A stretch of DNA of 64,000 nucleotides from Filimonas zeae (GTDB taxonomy: Bacteria > Bacteroidota > Bacteroidia > Chitinophagales > Chitinophagaceae): assembly GCF_014641615.1 (NCBI RefSeq), contig NZ_BMIB01000004.1, forward strand, positions 310,001-374,000, read 5' to 3'. Position 1 is the stretch's first letter. Every line of letters begins with the position of its first letter. The position numbers and the translations under genes are program-made. Shown one piece after another: positions 7,953-17,193 of the stretch. A model generated the notes under the pieces. That model was not told the DNA's origin, ran no database searches, and worked only from the letters and a program-made list of their open reading frames with translations.

Positions 7953-8174
7953 CTAGTATTCGTCCTCGTTAAACATGAAGTCTTCCTGACTAGGGTAATC
8001 AGGCCATATATCTTCAATGCTCTCATACACTTCACCCTCGTCTTCCAGCTCCTGTAAGTTCTCTACCACTTCAATAGGGGCACCAGAACGAATAGCGTAA
8101 TCAATCAACTCGTCTTTTGTGGCTGGCCAGGGCGCATCTTCCAAATAACTGGCTAATTCTAATGTCCAGAACAT
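7953..8174 (-). CDS. DUF2795 domain protein
   Basis: Small acidic protein of 73 residues starting MFWTLELASYLED and ending in an Asp/Glu-rich tail, with PATKDELIDYAIRSGAP in the middle. I recognise this as a DUF2795-type protein that is common and strongly conserved in Bacteroidota; its function is unknown. ATG 8174 is chosen because the in-frame extension to 8258 overlaps the promoter and shows no family similarity. It has its own strong promoter at 8256-8286. Confidence 0.85.
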   Translation of the reverse strand: MFWTLELASYLEDAPWPATKDELIDYAIRSGAPIEVVENLQELEDEGEVYESIEDIWPDYPSQEDFMFNEDEY

Positions 8175-8255
8175 AGCAAAACTTTTAGTTTTATCTGGGA
8201 ATATTGTTTGTCTAAGGGTAGACCGTACCGGACGGATTACACCTAAAAATTTGCG

Positions 8256-8286
8256 CAAAAGTAATTGTTACATTGAAATTACCAAA
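8256..8286 (-). promoter_or_regulatory. Consensus Bacteroidota promoter of the DUF2795 gene
   Basis: On the minus strand TTTG (8286-8283), 19 bases, then TACTTTTG (8263-8256): a full match to TTTG-N19-TAnnTTTG. It leaves a leader of about 75 bases before ATG 8174. Confidence 0.75.
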
Positions 8287-8370
8287 AATGCCTTTATATA
8301 TACGTGTAAATAAATAATTAAAAATCGGGTAAGTTTGTGGCAAGGCTGCCTAAATGGTCTGAATGGCAAT

Positions 8371-9024
8371 ATGTTAAAAGCAACTAATATAAAGAAAAGA
8401 TACAATCAGTTGGAAGTGCTGAAAGGCGTGGATATTTCCGTTGAGAAAGGCGAAATAGTATCTATTATAGGCTCGTCCGGTGCCGGAAAAAGCACGCTTT
8501 TACATATTCTGGGCACTTTAGATACGGCCGATGGCGGCGAAATTTACCTGAATAACGAACCCATTCATCTCTACAACAGCAAAAAACTGGCAGCCTACCG
8601 CAACCGCAACATGGGCTTTGTATTTCAGTTTCACCACCTGCTGCCAGAGTTTACTACGCTGGAAAATGTATGTATTCCCGGCTGGATTGCAGGCCGCAAA
8701 AAAAAGGAAGTGGAACAGGAAGCCATTGGGCTGCTGAAAACACTGGGCCTGGGCGACCGGCTGGATAATAAACCCCAGGCGCTGAGCGGTGGCGAACAGC
8801 AACGGGTGGCTGTGGCACGCGCGCTGATTAATAAACCATCCATAGTGTTTGCTGATGAGCCTACCGGCAACCTGGATAGTACCAACGCCAAAGAACTGCA
8901 TCAGCTGTTTGTAAGGCTGCGCAGCGAGTTTAACCAGACTTTTTTAATTGTAACCCACAATGAGGAACTGGCAGGTATGAGCGACCGTGTGTTGCATATG
9001 AAAGATGGCCTTATCAGCGCCTAA
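8371..9024 (+). CDS. lolD: ABC transporter ATP-binding protein, LolD type
   Basis: ATPase of 217 residues for a MacB/LolCDE-class transporter, probably extracting lipoproteins from the inner membrane. Walker A GSSGAGKST (about 36), Q-loop VFQFHHLLPEFT, signature LSGGEQQRVAVARAL (about 140), Walker B IVFADEPTGNLD and H-switch VTHNEEL are all present. ATG 8371 is preferred over TTG 8335, which would overlap the TAAGTTTG box at 8330-8337. The matching permease is not adjacent. Its stop overlaps the stop of the convergent cobalamin adenosyltransferase in the four bases CTAA at 9021-9024. Confidence 0.88.
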   Translation: MLKATNIKKRYNQLEVLKGVDISVEKGEIVSIIGSSGAGKSTLLHILGTLDTADGGEIYLNNEPIHLYNSKKLAAYRNRNMGFVFQFHHLLPEFTTLENVCIPGWIAGRKKKEVEQEAIGLLKTLGLGDRLDNKPQALSGGEQQRVAVARALINKPSIVFADEPTGNLDSTNAKELHQLFVRLRSEFNQTFLIVTHNEELAGMSDRVLHMKDGLISA

Positions 9025-9587
9025 CCCTGGGTACGTGGCACCCACGGAATTTCCGGCACCTGTTGCAGGTGCCCTATATACCTGGCCAGTACAAATAAAT
9101 AATCGCTCAGCCGGTTCAGGTATTTTATCACCAGCGGCTCAATGTATTGCTCCTGCTCCTGCATGTCCACACAAATGCGCTCTGCCCTGCGGCATACGCA
9201 ACGCGCTATATGAGCTGTGGAAACGGCTACATGTCCGCCGGGCAGTATAAAGTGTTTCATCGCAGGCAGTACCTCGTTCATAGCATCAATCTGCTGCTCC
9301 AGCAGTTCTACATCTGCCTCTTTTAAATCAGGCATGCGCATACGGGGTTCTTTTTCAGGGTCGCAGGCCAGCGAAGCGCCTACGGTAAAAAGGCGGTCCT
9401 GAATTTCCTTCAGCAGCTTACGGGTGGCATCATCGGTAAGGTAATCGCTTATCAACCCTATGTAAGAGTTCAGTTCATCCACCGTTCCATAGCTGTCAAT
9501 ACGGATATGGCTTTTAGGCACTTTGGTTCCACCAATCAGAGAGGTCTTGCCCTGATCTCCTGTTTTTGTATATATCTTAAATGCCAT
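9021..9587 (-). CDS. Cob(I)alamin adenosyltransferase, PduO type
   Basis: Transfers the adenosyl group of ATP to cob(I)alamin or a corrinoid precursor to make coenzyme B12. The 188-residue protein begins MAFKIYTKTGDQGKTSLIGG, the PduO N-terminal ATP-binding motif, and has DSYGTVDELNSYIG near residue 32, HIARCVCRRAER near 121 and the C-terminal YLNRLSDYLFVLAR motif. The neighbours are unrelated, so this is probably a stand-alone salvage enzyme. It shares a 4-base stop-codon overlap with the convergent lolD-like gene. Confidence 0.95.
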   Translation of the reverse strand: MAFKIYTKTGDQGKTSLIGGTKVPKSHIRIDSYGTVDELNSYIGLISDYLTDDATRKLLKEIQDRLFTVGASLACDPEKEPRMRMPDLKEADVELLEQQIDAMNEVLPAMKHFILPGGHVAVSTAHIARCVCRRAERICVDMQEQEQYIEPLVIKYLNRLSDYLFVLARYIGHLQQVPEIPWVPRTQG

Positions 9588-9614
9588 AATTCAATCGTTA
9601 TAATACCACACCCC

Positions 9615-10331
9615 CTAGTGGCTCAGTGTTTCTATCACCTGCTTTTCGTTCAGCTTATCGGTTTCAATCAGGCCATCGCGCAGGCGCACTACCCTTTTGG
9701 CGTGGGCGGCAATATCTTCTTCGTGCGTAACCAGTACCACGGTGTTACCTGCTTCCTGTATCTGGCCAAATATCTCCATTACTTCCACAGATGTTTTAGA
9801 ATCCAGGTTACCGGTAGGCTCATCTGCCAGCAGCAGCGAAGGGTTGTTTACCAGCGCACGGGCAATAGCTACCCGTTGAATTTGTCCACCACTCAGCTCG
9901 TTGGATTTATGGTGACTGCGGGTGGCCAAACCCACCTTCTTCAGGGCTTCCATAGCCCTTTCCAGCCGGTCTTTTTTATTAACCCCGGCATAGATCAATG
10001 GCAGCGCCACGTTCTCCGCCGCAGTAAGCCTGGGCAGCAAGTTAAACTGCTGAAACACGAAGCCTATTTCTTTGTTACGCACTTCTGCCAGCTCATCATC
10101 CGGCATTTTACTCACGTCCTTACCATTCAGTACATACTGCCCGCCGGTAGGCGTATCCAGGCAACCCAGAATGTTCATCAGGGTACTTTTACCACTGCCT
10201 GAAGGGCCCATCAGCGCCACATACTCGTTCTTGTGTATGTCGAGCGAAATGCCCTTTAATACAGGAATGGCCTGCGAGCCCATGTAATAGTTTTTTACAA
10301 TCTGTTCCAGGTGTATGATAGAGGTAGACAT
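9615..10331 (-). CDS. ABC transporter ATP-binding protein, MacB/LolD family
   Basis: ATPase of 238 residues with Walker A GPSGSGKST (about 43), Q-loop FVFQQFNLLPRLT, signature LSGGQIQRVAIARAL (about 146), Walker B LLLADEPTGNLDSKT and H-loop VTHEED. It is of the group that pairs with MacB-type permeases, as used for export of peptides, lipoproteins or drugs. No permease is next to it. It is the second such ATPase within 1.3 kb, not a recent copy of the first (signature and linker differ). gatC lies 27 bp upstream on the same strand. Confidence 0.88.
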   Translation of the reverse strand: MSTSIIHLEQIVKNYYMGSQAIPVLKGISLDIHKNEYVALMGPSGSGKSTLMNILGCLDTPTGGQYVLNGKDVSKMPDDELAEVRNKEIGFVFQQFNLLPRLTAAENVALPLIYAGVNKKDRLERAMEALKKVGLATRSHHKSNELSGGQIQRVAIARALVNNPSLLLADEPTGNLDSKTSVEVMEIFGQIQEAGNTVVLVTHEEDIAAHAKRVVRLRDGLIETDKLNEKQVIETLSH

Positions 10332-10358
10332 GGTCGCGGTTGGTTGAGTGTTAGAATT

Positions 10359-10649
10359 CTATTTTTTAATCACCTTCGGCACTTTAAAAAACTGGCCGTC
10401 AGCATCAGCAGCATTCAGTAAAGCATCCTCACGGGTAACAGAGCCTTTTACCGCATCTTCCCGCCATACGTTAGAAGCACTGCTCATGTGCAGCAGCGGC
10501 GTAACACCTGTGGTATCCACTTCTTCCAGCTTTTCCACAAAGGCAATCATACGTTGCAGATCGCCCTTAATCTCTTCTTTTTCAGTATCCGTAAACTGCA
10601 AACGGGAAAGGTGAGCCAGCTGGTCAAATGCTTTATCAGTTATTTCCAT
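10359..10649 (-). CDS. gatC: Asp-tRNA(Asn)/Glu-tRNA(Gln) amidotransferase subunit C
   Basis: Small subunit of the GatCAB amidotransferase that converts misacylated Glu-tRNA(Gln) or Asp-tRNA(Asn). From ATG 10649 the product has 96 residues, the usual size, with the N-terminal LAHLSRLQFTDTEKEEI helix and the GVTPLLHM segment typical of GatC. An in-frame extension to 10724 would add an unlike N-terminus and is rejected. gatA and gatB are not in the window. Divergent from the sigma54-type regulator. Confidence 0.92.
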   Translation of the reverse strand: MEITDKAFDQLAHLSRLQFTDTEKEEIKGDLQRMIAFVEKLEEVDTTGVTPLLHMSSASNVWREDAVKGSVTREDALLNAADADGQFFKVPKVIKK

Positions 10650-10767
10650 ACAAACAAAAATAACTGAAACCGGGTTTCTTTTGGCGAAAAATGGAACAAC
10701 GGCAAAAACAGTACGATTTACCACAGAAAAAACGATATTTACTATTTAGTTCACGCAAAACCTGGAT

Positions 10768-12162
10768 ATGAAAACGAGCACCTGTAGCATTTTTGTAGTA
10801 GAGGATGATCTGTTTTATGGTTCCATGGTAGAACATTTTCTGTCTTTGAACCCCGACTTCCTGGTAAAGAGATTCAGTTCAGCAGCTGATCTGTTAACAG
10901 GCTTGCATAAAGATAAACCCGACCTGATTACGCTTGATTACTCGTTACCGGACACCACCGGCGACCGCCTGCTATTGCAGATCAAGGAAATCAGTCCGGA
11001 AACGCATGTCATTATCATATCCGGCCAGGACGATATACAGGTAGCGATAGACCTGTTGCAGAAAGGCGCGTCTGACTATATTGTAAAAAACGAAGAAACT
11101 GAAAAACGTTTAAGCCTCTCTACCCAACGGCTGCGGCAGGATATTGCCCGCAGGCGCGAACTGGAATCGCTGAAAACCGAAATAGCCCGCAAGTACGATT
11201 TCCGGTTTAAAACCATGATAGGCACCAGTCCTGCCATTAAAAAAGTATTTGAACTGCTGGAAAAAGCCAGCAACACCAATATTACCGTAAGCATTACCGG
11301 CGAAACAGGTACGGGTAAGGAAGTGGCTGCCAAATCCATCCACTTTAACTCGCCCCGTAAAAACAAACCGTTTGTGGCCGTAAACCTGGCCGCCATACCG
11401 CGCGACCTGATAGAATCTGAATTATTCGGTCACGAAAAAGGATCGTTTACCGGCGCCCTCGGCCGCCGCATAGGCAAGTTTGAAGAAGCCCACAAAGGCA
11501 CCCTGTTTCTGGATGAAATAGGCGAACTGGATATTAATCTGCAGGCCAAACTGCTGCGTGTGCTTCAGGAAAAAGAACTTACCCGCATTGGCAGCAACGA
11601 GATTATAAAAATAGACGTACGCATACTGGTAGCCACCCACAAAAACCTGTTAGCAGAGGTTAAAAAAGGCACCTTCAGGGAAGACCTGTACTATCGCCTG
11701 CTGGGCCTGCCTATTCTGTTACCACCACTGCGGGAACGTGGTAATGATATATTGCTTATAGCCAAACATTTTACAGACGCCTTCTGCCACGAAAACAACC
11801 TTACTGAAAAACAATTGTCTGTAGAGGCTAAAAAGCAATTACTGCTGCACCCCTTTCCGGGCAACATACGTCAACTGAAATCGCTGGTAGAACTGGCTTG
11901 CGTACTTAGCAATACCGACGAAATACTACCCGAGCACCTGGCAGAAATGCAGCCGCCGGCACGGGTGGAAGAAGCAAACCCGCTGGGCGTGTCGCTAAGC
12001 CTGAAGCAGCACACCTGCCGTATTATTCAGCAATGCCTGGATAACAACGACTACGATGTAATGAAGGTGGCGCAGATACTGGATATTGGCAAATCCACCA
12101 TTTACCGCATGATCAACAACGGCGAACTCATACTATATAAGCATCCCAGCAAAATAGCCTGA
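10768..12162 (+). CDS. Sigma54-dependent response regulator (NtrC family)
   Basis: Transcription activator of 464 residues. The receiver domain spans 1-120 with phospho-acceptor D57 in ITLDYSLPD. The AAA+ domain spans about 150-385 with Walker A GETGTGKE, sigma54 loop GSFTGA (Ser in place of the usual first Ala) and Walker B GTLFLDEIGEL. A Fis-type HTH is at the end (VAQILDIGKSTIYRMI). It activates RpoN-dependent promoters when phosphorylated. It is followed at 71 bp by a hybrid kinase and then an HPt protein, so the three probably form one phosphorelay. Target genes are not evident here. Confidence 0.93.
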   Translation: MKTSTCSIFVVEDDLFYGSMVEHFLSLNPDFLVKRFSSAADLLTGLHKDKPDLITLDYSLPDTTGDRLLLQIKEISPETHVIIISGQDDIQVAIDLLQKGASDYIVKNEETEKRLSLSTQRLRQDIARRRELESLKTEIARKYDFRFKTMIGTSPAIKKVFELLEKASNTNITVSITGETGTGKEVAAKSIHFNSPRKNKPFVAVNLAAIPRDLIESELFGHEKGSFTGALGRRIGKFEEAHKGTLFLDEIGELDINLQAKLLRVLQEKELTRIGSNEIIKIDVRILVATHKNLLAEVKKGTFREDLYYRLLGLPILLPPLRERGNDILLIAKHFTDAFCHENNLTEKQLSVEAKKQLLLHPFPGNIRQLKSLVELACVLSNTDEILPEHLAEMQPPARVEEANPLGVSLSLKQHTCRIIQQCLDNNDYDVMKVAQILDIGKSTIYRMINNGELILYKHPSKIA

Positions 12163-12233
12163 GAATCATTCCGCTGTATCAACAAAAACCGGTATCTTGA
12201 CAAGGAATTTGTCCCCTATCCCCCTGTCAGCAC

Positions 12234-14786
12234 ATGAACATTAATTTACATCAGCAACTCAGAATCCTCCTATCCAGTAATTTCCATCTAAAACCAGTTA
12301 CCACAGGCCTAAACTGCGCCGAGGAAGGCAATCCGGTTTCTTTTATGCCCAGCCGTACAACTTCCCGTTCCTCCGGTACGCCCGCCGGCAACGGCAAAGG
12401 CACGCACGAGCCCGGGTATTACACCACAGGCCAGGTAAATGTAGATAGCCATACTTACGAATGGCTGAACATGCTTATCTCCAGTATGCCGCATGCCACA
12501 CTGGTTACCGATGCACTGCGCAATATCATCATTACCAATCAGCAGTTCTGTAACCTGTTCAACCTGTCTAAAACGCCGCAGGAGCTGGTAGGCTACAATA
12601 CAGTAGACCTGCTGGGCGATGTGAGTAATGACCTGATGGATATGATGAACCTGACCCTGCGGATTACAGAACTCTACGATACCCGCAAACCGGCAGACAA
12701 CGATGAAATGCATTTGCGCGATGGGCGCATTCTTTCACGTGGGCACCGCCCGCTGTATTTCCGCAATGAGTTCTTCGGGCATTTATGGACGTATTCTGAC
12801 GAAACAGAACGCATACAGGCCCGCAAAAAGCTGAATGAGCAACGCGACTTTTACGAAAATATACTTAACTCCATACCTACTGAAATAGCAGTGTTCTCAC
12901 CCGACCACCGCTATCAGTTTGTAAATCCCGCCGCTGTTAAAGATGCGGCGCTTCGCCGGTGGATTATAGGCAAAACCGATGCAGACTACTGCGTGTTCCG
13001 GGGTAAGGATATGGCTATTGCCGAAAACAGAAGGCAGCACCTGCGGCAGGTGGCTACCACCGGTAAATCGCAGGCCTACCTGGAAAAACTGATTAACCGC
13101 CACAAAGAGGAAGTGAGCGTACACCGCACACTTAACCCCGCTTACAACCAGCAGGGTGAGCTGGAAATGGTCATCGGCTACTCCATGGATGTTACCGAAC
13201 AGGAAAACATCAAAGAGCAGGCCCTGTACAACGAAAGAAAATACAAAGACCTCTTCAACTATAGCCAGGAACTCATTTGCATGCACGACCTGCAGGGCAA
13301 TATTGAAAAAGCCAACCCGGCCCTGTGCGCGGTAATGGAAATGCCCGAAAGCAAGTTCATTGGCAAAAACCTGAAAAACTTTCTGCCGGAGCAGGATCAC
13401 CATCTGCTTACAGATACCTACCTGCCTACCATCCGTACCGGCGGGCGGGCAAAAGGGCTGTTCCGTTTCAATACCCATTCCGGCAGACGCATTTACCTGC
13501 TGTTTCAGAACTATAAAATAGTACACCCCAAAGGCGAGTTACCGCCCTACATTATCTCTTTTGCGCAGGATGTAACCGACCGTATTCAGGCAGAGCGGCA
13601 GGTAAAAGAAGCCAAAAAGGTGGTGGAGGAAACTGCCAAAGTAAAGGAAAAGTTCCTCACCAATATGAGCCACGAAATACGCGAACCTATGCTGCGTATT
13701 AAAGAAATGGCCACAGAACTGATTAACAATGTACCTGCCGTGCGGCAACAATCTGCCCTGGATAAAATATTCAACAGCTCTGTACACGTGCTGGATGTGC
13801 TGTCTGATATTCTGGATCTGGAAAAAGCCAGCGCCGGAGATATTGTACTGGAACATGCCGGTTTTGATGTGGCAGTGGCTATTTACAACGCCATGGCCTC
13901 TTTCCGGGAAGAAACAGACCGGAAAAACCTCCGCTTTGTATTCGACAACCGGCTTCCGCCTGATTTTGAGGTAATTGGCGATGCCAAACGACTGGCGCAG
14001 GCATTGGAAAACCTGATTGGCAATGCCGTAAAATTCACGCACGAAGGCGGCATTACCGTTAGCGTACAGATTGAAAAGGAATCTCCGCTGGATGTTACGC
14101 TGCACTTTTCCATCAAAGACTCTGGCATTGGTATAGATGAAGACAAGCTGATTCAGATATTCCAGCCGTTTATGCAGGCGCACGATCACCATAAAAAACA
14201 ATACGCCGGTGCGGGACTGGGCCTTGCGCTTACCAAAAAGTTAATAAGTTTGCAAAATGGCACTATCTGGGTAGAAAGCCGTCCGAAAAAAGGCAGTACC
14301 TTCCATTTCAATATAGTGTATCATAAATTCTCCGACCCTGAAACCATTCAAAACGATGTAAACTTTAATAGCGTGATTAACAGGTTAGGAAATGTAAAGG
14401 TGCTGTTAGCAGAGGATAACGAAATAAACCAGTTATTGGCGCGAAGCGTGTTGCAATACCTCGGCTTTGAATCTAAAACCGTATCGAACGGTCAGGAAGC
14501 TTTAGACCTGTTGCAACTGGAAGATTTTGACGTAATACTGATGGATATACAGATGCCCATAAAAGGCGGTCTGGAAGCCACTACCGAAATACGCAGTCTA
14601 CCCCACCCACACAAGAAAAACATTCCAATCATAGCCCTTACTGCCAGTACTTTAAAAGGCGAAGAAGCCCGGTATTTAGCCGCTGGCATGAATGCCTTTA
14701 TACCCAAACCTTTTAAAGAGCAGGATTTGTATAACATTATAGAAAAAGTTCTTGGTAACAGGCAACAGGGCGGCAGTAACGAATAG
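12234..14786 (+). CDS. Hybrid sensor histidine kinase with PAS domains and receiver
   Basis: 850 residues, with no clear membrane segment, so probably a cytosolic sensor. Three PAS-like regions (about 75-200, 210-330, 335-450) precede the dimerisation domain with H480 in MSHEIREPM; the usual T-P after HEIR is replaced by E-P. The ATPase domain has the N-box ALENLIGNAVKFT, G1 DSGIGIDEDK and G2 GAGLGLALTKK. The C-terminal receiver has D771 in ILMDIQMPIKGG. The HPt protein begins 3 bp downstream, consistent with transfer from D771 to HPt to the NtrC-type regulator upstream. The signal is unknown. Confidence 0.93.
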   Translation: MNINLHQQLRILLSSNFHLKPVTTGLNCAEEGNPVSFMPSRTTSRSSGTPAGNGKGTHEPGYYTTGQVNVDSHTYEWLNMLISSMPHATLVTDALRNIIITNQQFCNLFNLSKTPQELVGYNTVDLLGDVSNDLMDMMNLTLRITELYDTRKPADNDEMHLRDGRILSRGHRPLYFRNEFFGHLWTYSDETERIQARKKLNEQRDFYENILNSIPTEIAVFSPDHRYQFVNPAAVKDAALRRWIIGKTDADYCVFRGKDMAIAENRRQHLRQVATTGKSQAYLEKLINRHKEEVSVHRTLNPAYNQQGELEMVIGYSMDVTEQENIKEQALYNERKYKDLFNYSQELICMHDLQGNIEKANPALCAVMEMPESKFIGKNLKNFLPEQDHHLLTDTYLPTIRTGGRAKGLFRFNTHSGRRIYLLFQNYKIVHPKGELPPYIISFAQDVTDRIQAERQVKEAKKVVEETAKVKEKFLTNMSHEIREPMLRIKEMATELINNVPAVRQQSALDKIFNSSVHVLDVLSDILDLEKASAGDIVLEHAGFDVAVAIYNAMASFREETDRKNLRFVFDNRLPPDFEVIGDAKRLAQALENLIGNAVKFTHEGGITVSVQIEKESPLDVTLHFSIKDSGIGIDEDKLIQIFQPFMQAHDHHKKQYAGAGLGLALTKKLISLQNGTIWVESRPKKGSTFHFNIVYHKFSDPETIQNDVNFNSVINRLGNVKVLLAEDNEINQLLARSVLQYLGFESKTVSNGQEALDLLQLEDFDVILMDIQMPIKGGLEATTEIRSLPHPHKKNIPIIALTASTLKGEEARYLAAGMNAFIPKPFKEQDLYNIIEKVLGNRQQGGSNE

Positions 14787-14789
14787 CTG

Positions 14790-15140
14790 ATGGATAGCGA
14801 AAAATTATACGACCTGTCTTATATGAACCAGGTAACCAAAGGCAATACAGCCCTGCTGGAAAAGCTGTGTCAGGCGTTTATTACCGGTGCCTCGCAGGGT
14901 ATAGCCACGTTGGAAACCGCCAGTGAGGCCGGCAATATTGATCTGGTACAGGAAACCTCGCATACACTTAAAACAACCCTGGCCACCATGAACGTGCGCG
15001 AAGCCACCGCGCTGTTAATACTGATTAACAAAAGTGCACGGCTAAAGGTAAACACAGAGGAAATTCCGGCTATGGTAGAACGGGCAGCGGTAATTATCCG
15101 CGACGCCGTTACGCAACTAAAGAACGACTTACAGTTATAA
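14790..15140 (+). CDS. HPt phosphotransfer protein
   Basis: 116-residue all-helical protein with the histidine phosphotransfer motif ETSHTLKTTLATM, putting the acceptor at H58. It starts 3 bp after the hybrid kinase stop and is surely co-translated with it. It should carry phosphate from the kinase receiver to a second regulator, most simply the NtrC-type protein two genes upstream. The motif lacks the usual glycine after HTLK (T instead), a small deviation from the family. Confidence 0.85.
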   Translation: MDSEKLYDLSYMNQVTKGNTALLEKLCQAFITGASQGIATLETASEAGNIDLVQETSHTLKTTLATMNVREATALLILINKSARLKVNTEEIPAMVERAAVIIRDAVTQLKNDLQL

Positions 15141-15179
15141 AAGAAAAGTCCCCGCTTCTGGCAGGGACTTTCTTTTTTT
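15141..15179. terminator. Bidirectional intrinsic terminator
   Basis: AAAGTCCC (15145-15152) pairs with GGGACTTT (15164-15171), flanked by A-rich and T-rich runs on both sides. It lies between the convergent HPt and dsbD genes and can serve both. Confidence 0.88.
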
Positions 15180-17166
15180 ATCTCTTCTTAAATTCAGCTT
15201 TCATCTTTTCCAGGTGGTTGATAAAGTCCTGGGCAGTACCCTGATAACCGTATCTCTCATTACTTAAAGGCTCGCCCTTCAGATCGAGAAACATGTATAA
15301 AGGTTGTGCATTAAAACCGAACTTGGTAATCTCGTAATCCAGGTTTCTGTCACCCACATCGTCGATCAACTTACCGTCTTTGTTTTTGTATTGCTCTTCT
15401 TCCGGCAGTTCCTTTCTATGGTCTACATACAGGCTGATTAATACAAAGTCTTCCTTCATAATCTTCAGCACATCCGGGTTGCTCCATACGCTTTGCTCCA
15501 TAGCGCGGCAGTTGGCACAGGAGTGGCCTGTAAAGTCCAGCATCACCGGCTTGTTCAGCGCTTTGGCAGCAGCCATTCCTTCTTCCAGATCAAAGTAGGC
15601 AACCAGGCCAAACGGAACGTGCAGCTCATCCACCAGTTTCTTAGGCGGTTGTGCGGCGCTGTTAGTATTAACAGCGGGGCCGCTACCGGCTGCGCCAATT
15701 TTATACTGTAGCTCGTTCAGGTTAAAGTCCTGCGTTGTTGGCGGAGGCAGCAAACCACCCATAGCCTTCAACGGCGCCCCCCACATACCCGGTATCAGGT
15801 ACACGGCGAATGTAAAGGAACTGATAGCCAGTAACAGGCGCGGAATGCTTACATACTTCATAGGGCTATCGTGCGAGAAGGTAAGTTTACCCAGCAGATA
15901 CATACCCAGTAAAATAGCTACCACAATCCAGATAGCCAGGAAAATTTCCCTGTCTAACAAATGCCAGCCGTATATCAGGTCTACGTTCGATAAAAACTTC
16001 AGCCCCAGCGCCAGCTCCACAAAGCCGAATACAATCTTCACACTGTTTAACCAGCCACCACTTTTAGGCAGCGATTTCAGCAAGGAAGGGAACATGGCAA
16101 ACAGGGTAAATGGTAAAGCCAAACCAGAACTAAAGCCCAGCATACCCAGTATAGGCCCCAGGCCAATACCTTCTTTACTGGTTTGCGCCAGCAAAGAACC
16201 CACAAACGGGCCTGTACAGGAGAAGGATACAATTACCAGCGTTACCGCCATAAAAAAGGTGCCCATTAAACCACCCTTACCTGCTTTTTCATCTGCTTTG
16301 GTAGCCCAGCTGCTGGGCAGCGTAAGCTCAAATGCCCCAAAGAAAGACATAGCAAACAGCATAAAAATGGAAAAGAACAACAGGTTGGCCGGTACACTGG
16401 TAGATATTTTATACAGTATATCCTGGCCAAACAGAATGGTCAGTATCAGCGTAGGAATGGTATAAATAAGAATAATAGACAAAGAATAGGTAAGCGCCGT
16501 ACGCATACCACCACCTTTACTTTCACTCTTCTTCAGGAAGAAACTTACCGTTACAGGCAACAGCGGGAATACGCAGGGTGTTAACACCGCTGCCAAACCA
16601 GCCAGCAAACTGAGCAGGAAGGTTTTCATTAATCCGTTTTCAGCCGCTTTGGTATCGCCTTCCGCAGCAGTTGCTCCGTTGGCAGAAGCTGCAGATGGTT
16701 TTACTGTTTTAGAGAACCCACCGTTATCGGTACTGTTTAACTGCTCACCTTCTTTAATCAAACCTGTAAAGTCACCTTTCAGCACTGCCGTATCTGTAGC
16801 AGTTACTAAAAAGGGAAACTCAAAAGTTACGCTGTCTGTATAATAACGTAGCTCAGCTTCCAGGCTTGCATCCTTCTCTGTTTGCAACTTACCAATCTCC
16901 TTTACACCGGCTGCTGCTACTGCATAGCCTTTGGTTTTGGTAGTATCGAAGTTGAGCACAGATACATATGCGTCATCTGCGTTTTGTGCTTTGGTGGTTA
17001 AAAGCTTAACGCCTTTACCCATAATTGCTTTTACCGTTAATGTAACAATACTGTCGTTGGTTCGTGCTGCGGTAAAAGCAAACTGCACAGGTTTGGTGTC
17101 CTGTGCAGCAACCGTTTGTATTATGCCGGCTGCCAGTATTAAAACAGCCGCAAAAAATTTCTTCAT
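15178..17166 (-). CDS. dsbD: Thiol:disulfide interchange protein DsbD
   Basis: Inner-membrane electron carrier of 662 residues that passes reducing power from cytosolic thioredoxin to periplasmic proteins. A signal peptide (to about 21) is followed by a periplasmic N-terminal domain (to about 150). The membrane DsbD domain has its two redox cysteines in LTPCVFPLLPV and FSCTGPFVG. The C-terminal thioredoxin domain has the CxxC GHSCANCRAME (about 559). The N-terminal domain shows no clear cysteine pair, and the separate small protein upstream may supply that function. The stop codon abuts the bidirectional terminator. Confidence 0.92.
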   Translation of the reverse strand: MKKFFAAVLILAAGIIQTVAAQDTKPVQFAFTAARTNDSIVTLTVKAIMGKGVKLLTTKAQNADDAYVSVLNFDTTKTKGYAVAAAGVKEIGKLQTEKDASLEAELRYYTDSVTFEFPFLVTATDTAVLKGDFTGLIKEGEQLNSTDNGGFSKTVKPSAASANGATAAEGDTKAAENGLMKTFLLSLLAGLAAVLTPCVFPLLPVTVSFFLKKSESKGGGMRTALTYSLSIILIYTIPTLILTILFGQDILYKISTSVPANLLFFSIFMLFAMSFFGAFELTLPSSWATKADEKAGKGGLMGTFFMAVTLVIVSFSCTGPFVGSLLAQTSKEGIGLGPILGMLGFSSGLALPFTLFAMFPSLLKSLPKSGGWLNSVKIVFGFVELALGLKFLSNVDLIYGWHLLDREIFLAIWIVVAILLGMYLLGKLTFSHDSPMKYVSIPRLLLAISSFTFAVYLIPGMWGAPLKAMGGLLPPPTTQDFNLNELQYKIGAAGSGPAVNTNSAAQPPKKLVDELHVPFGLVAYFDLEEGMAAAKALNKPVMLDFTGHSCANCRAMEQSVWSNPDVLKIMKEDFVLISLYVDHRKELPEEEQYKNKDGKLIDDVGDRNLDYEITKFGFNAQPLYMFLDLKGEPLSNERYGYQGTAQDFINHLEKMKAEFKKR

Positions 17167-17193
17167 TAATCTAATTGAGGGCTGAAAGTATGA

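Noticed and set aside
7574..8035. 153-codon minus-strand ORF across the 21-bp repeats
   Set aside because: It is a shadow of the repeat array; the Leu-heptad pattern with synonymous codon change exists only on the plus strand, and this frame overlaps the DUF2795 gene.
9055..9073. Perfect hairpin GGCACCTG-TTG-CAGGTGCC downstream of the lolD-like gene
   Set aside because: No T run follows on either strand and it lies within the cobalamin adenosyltransferase coding region; not called a terminator.
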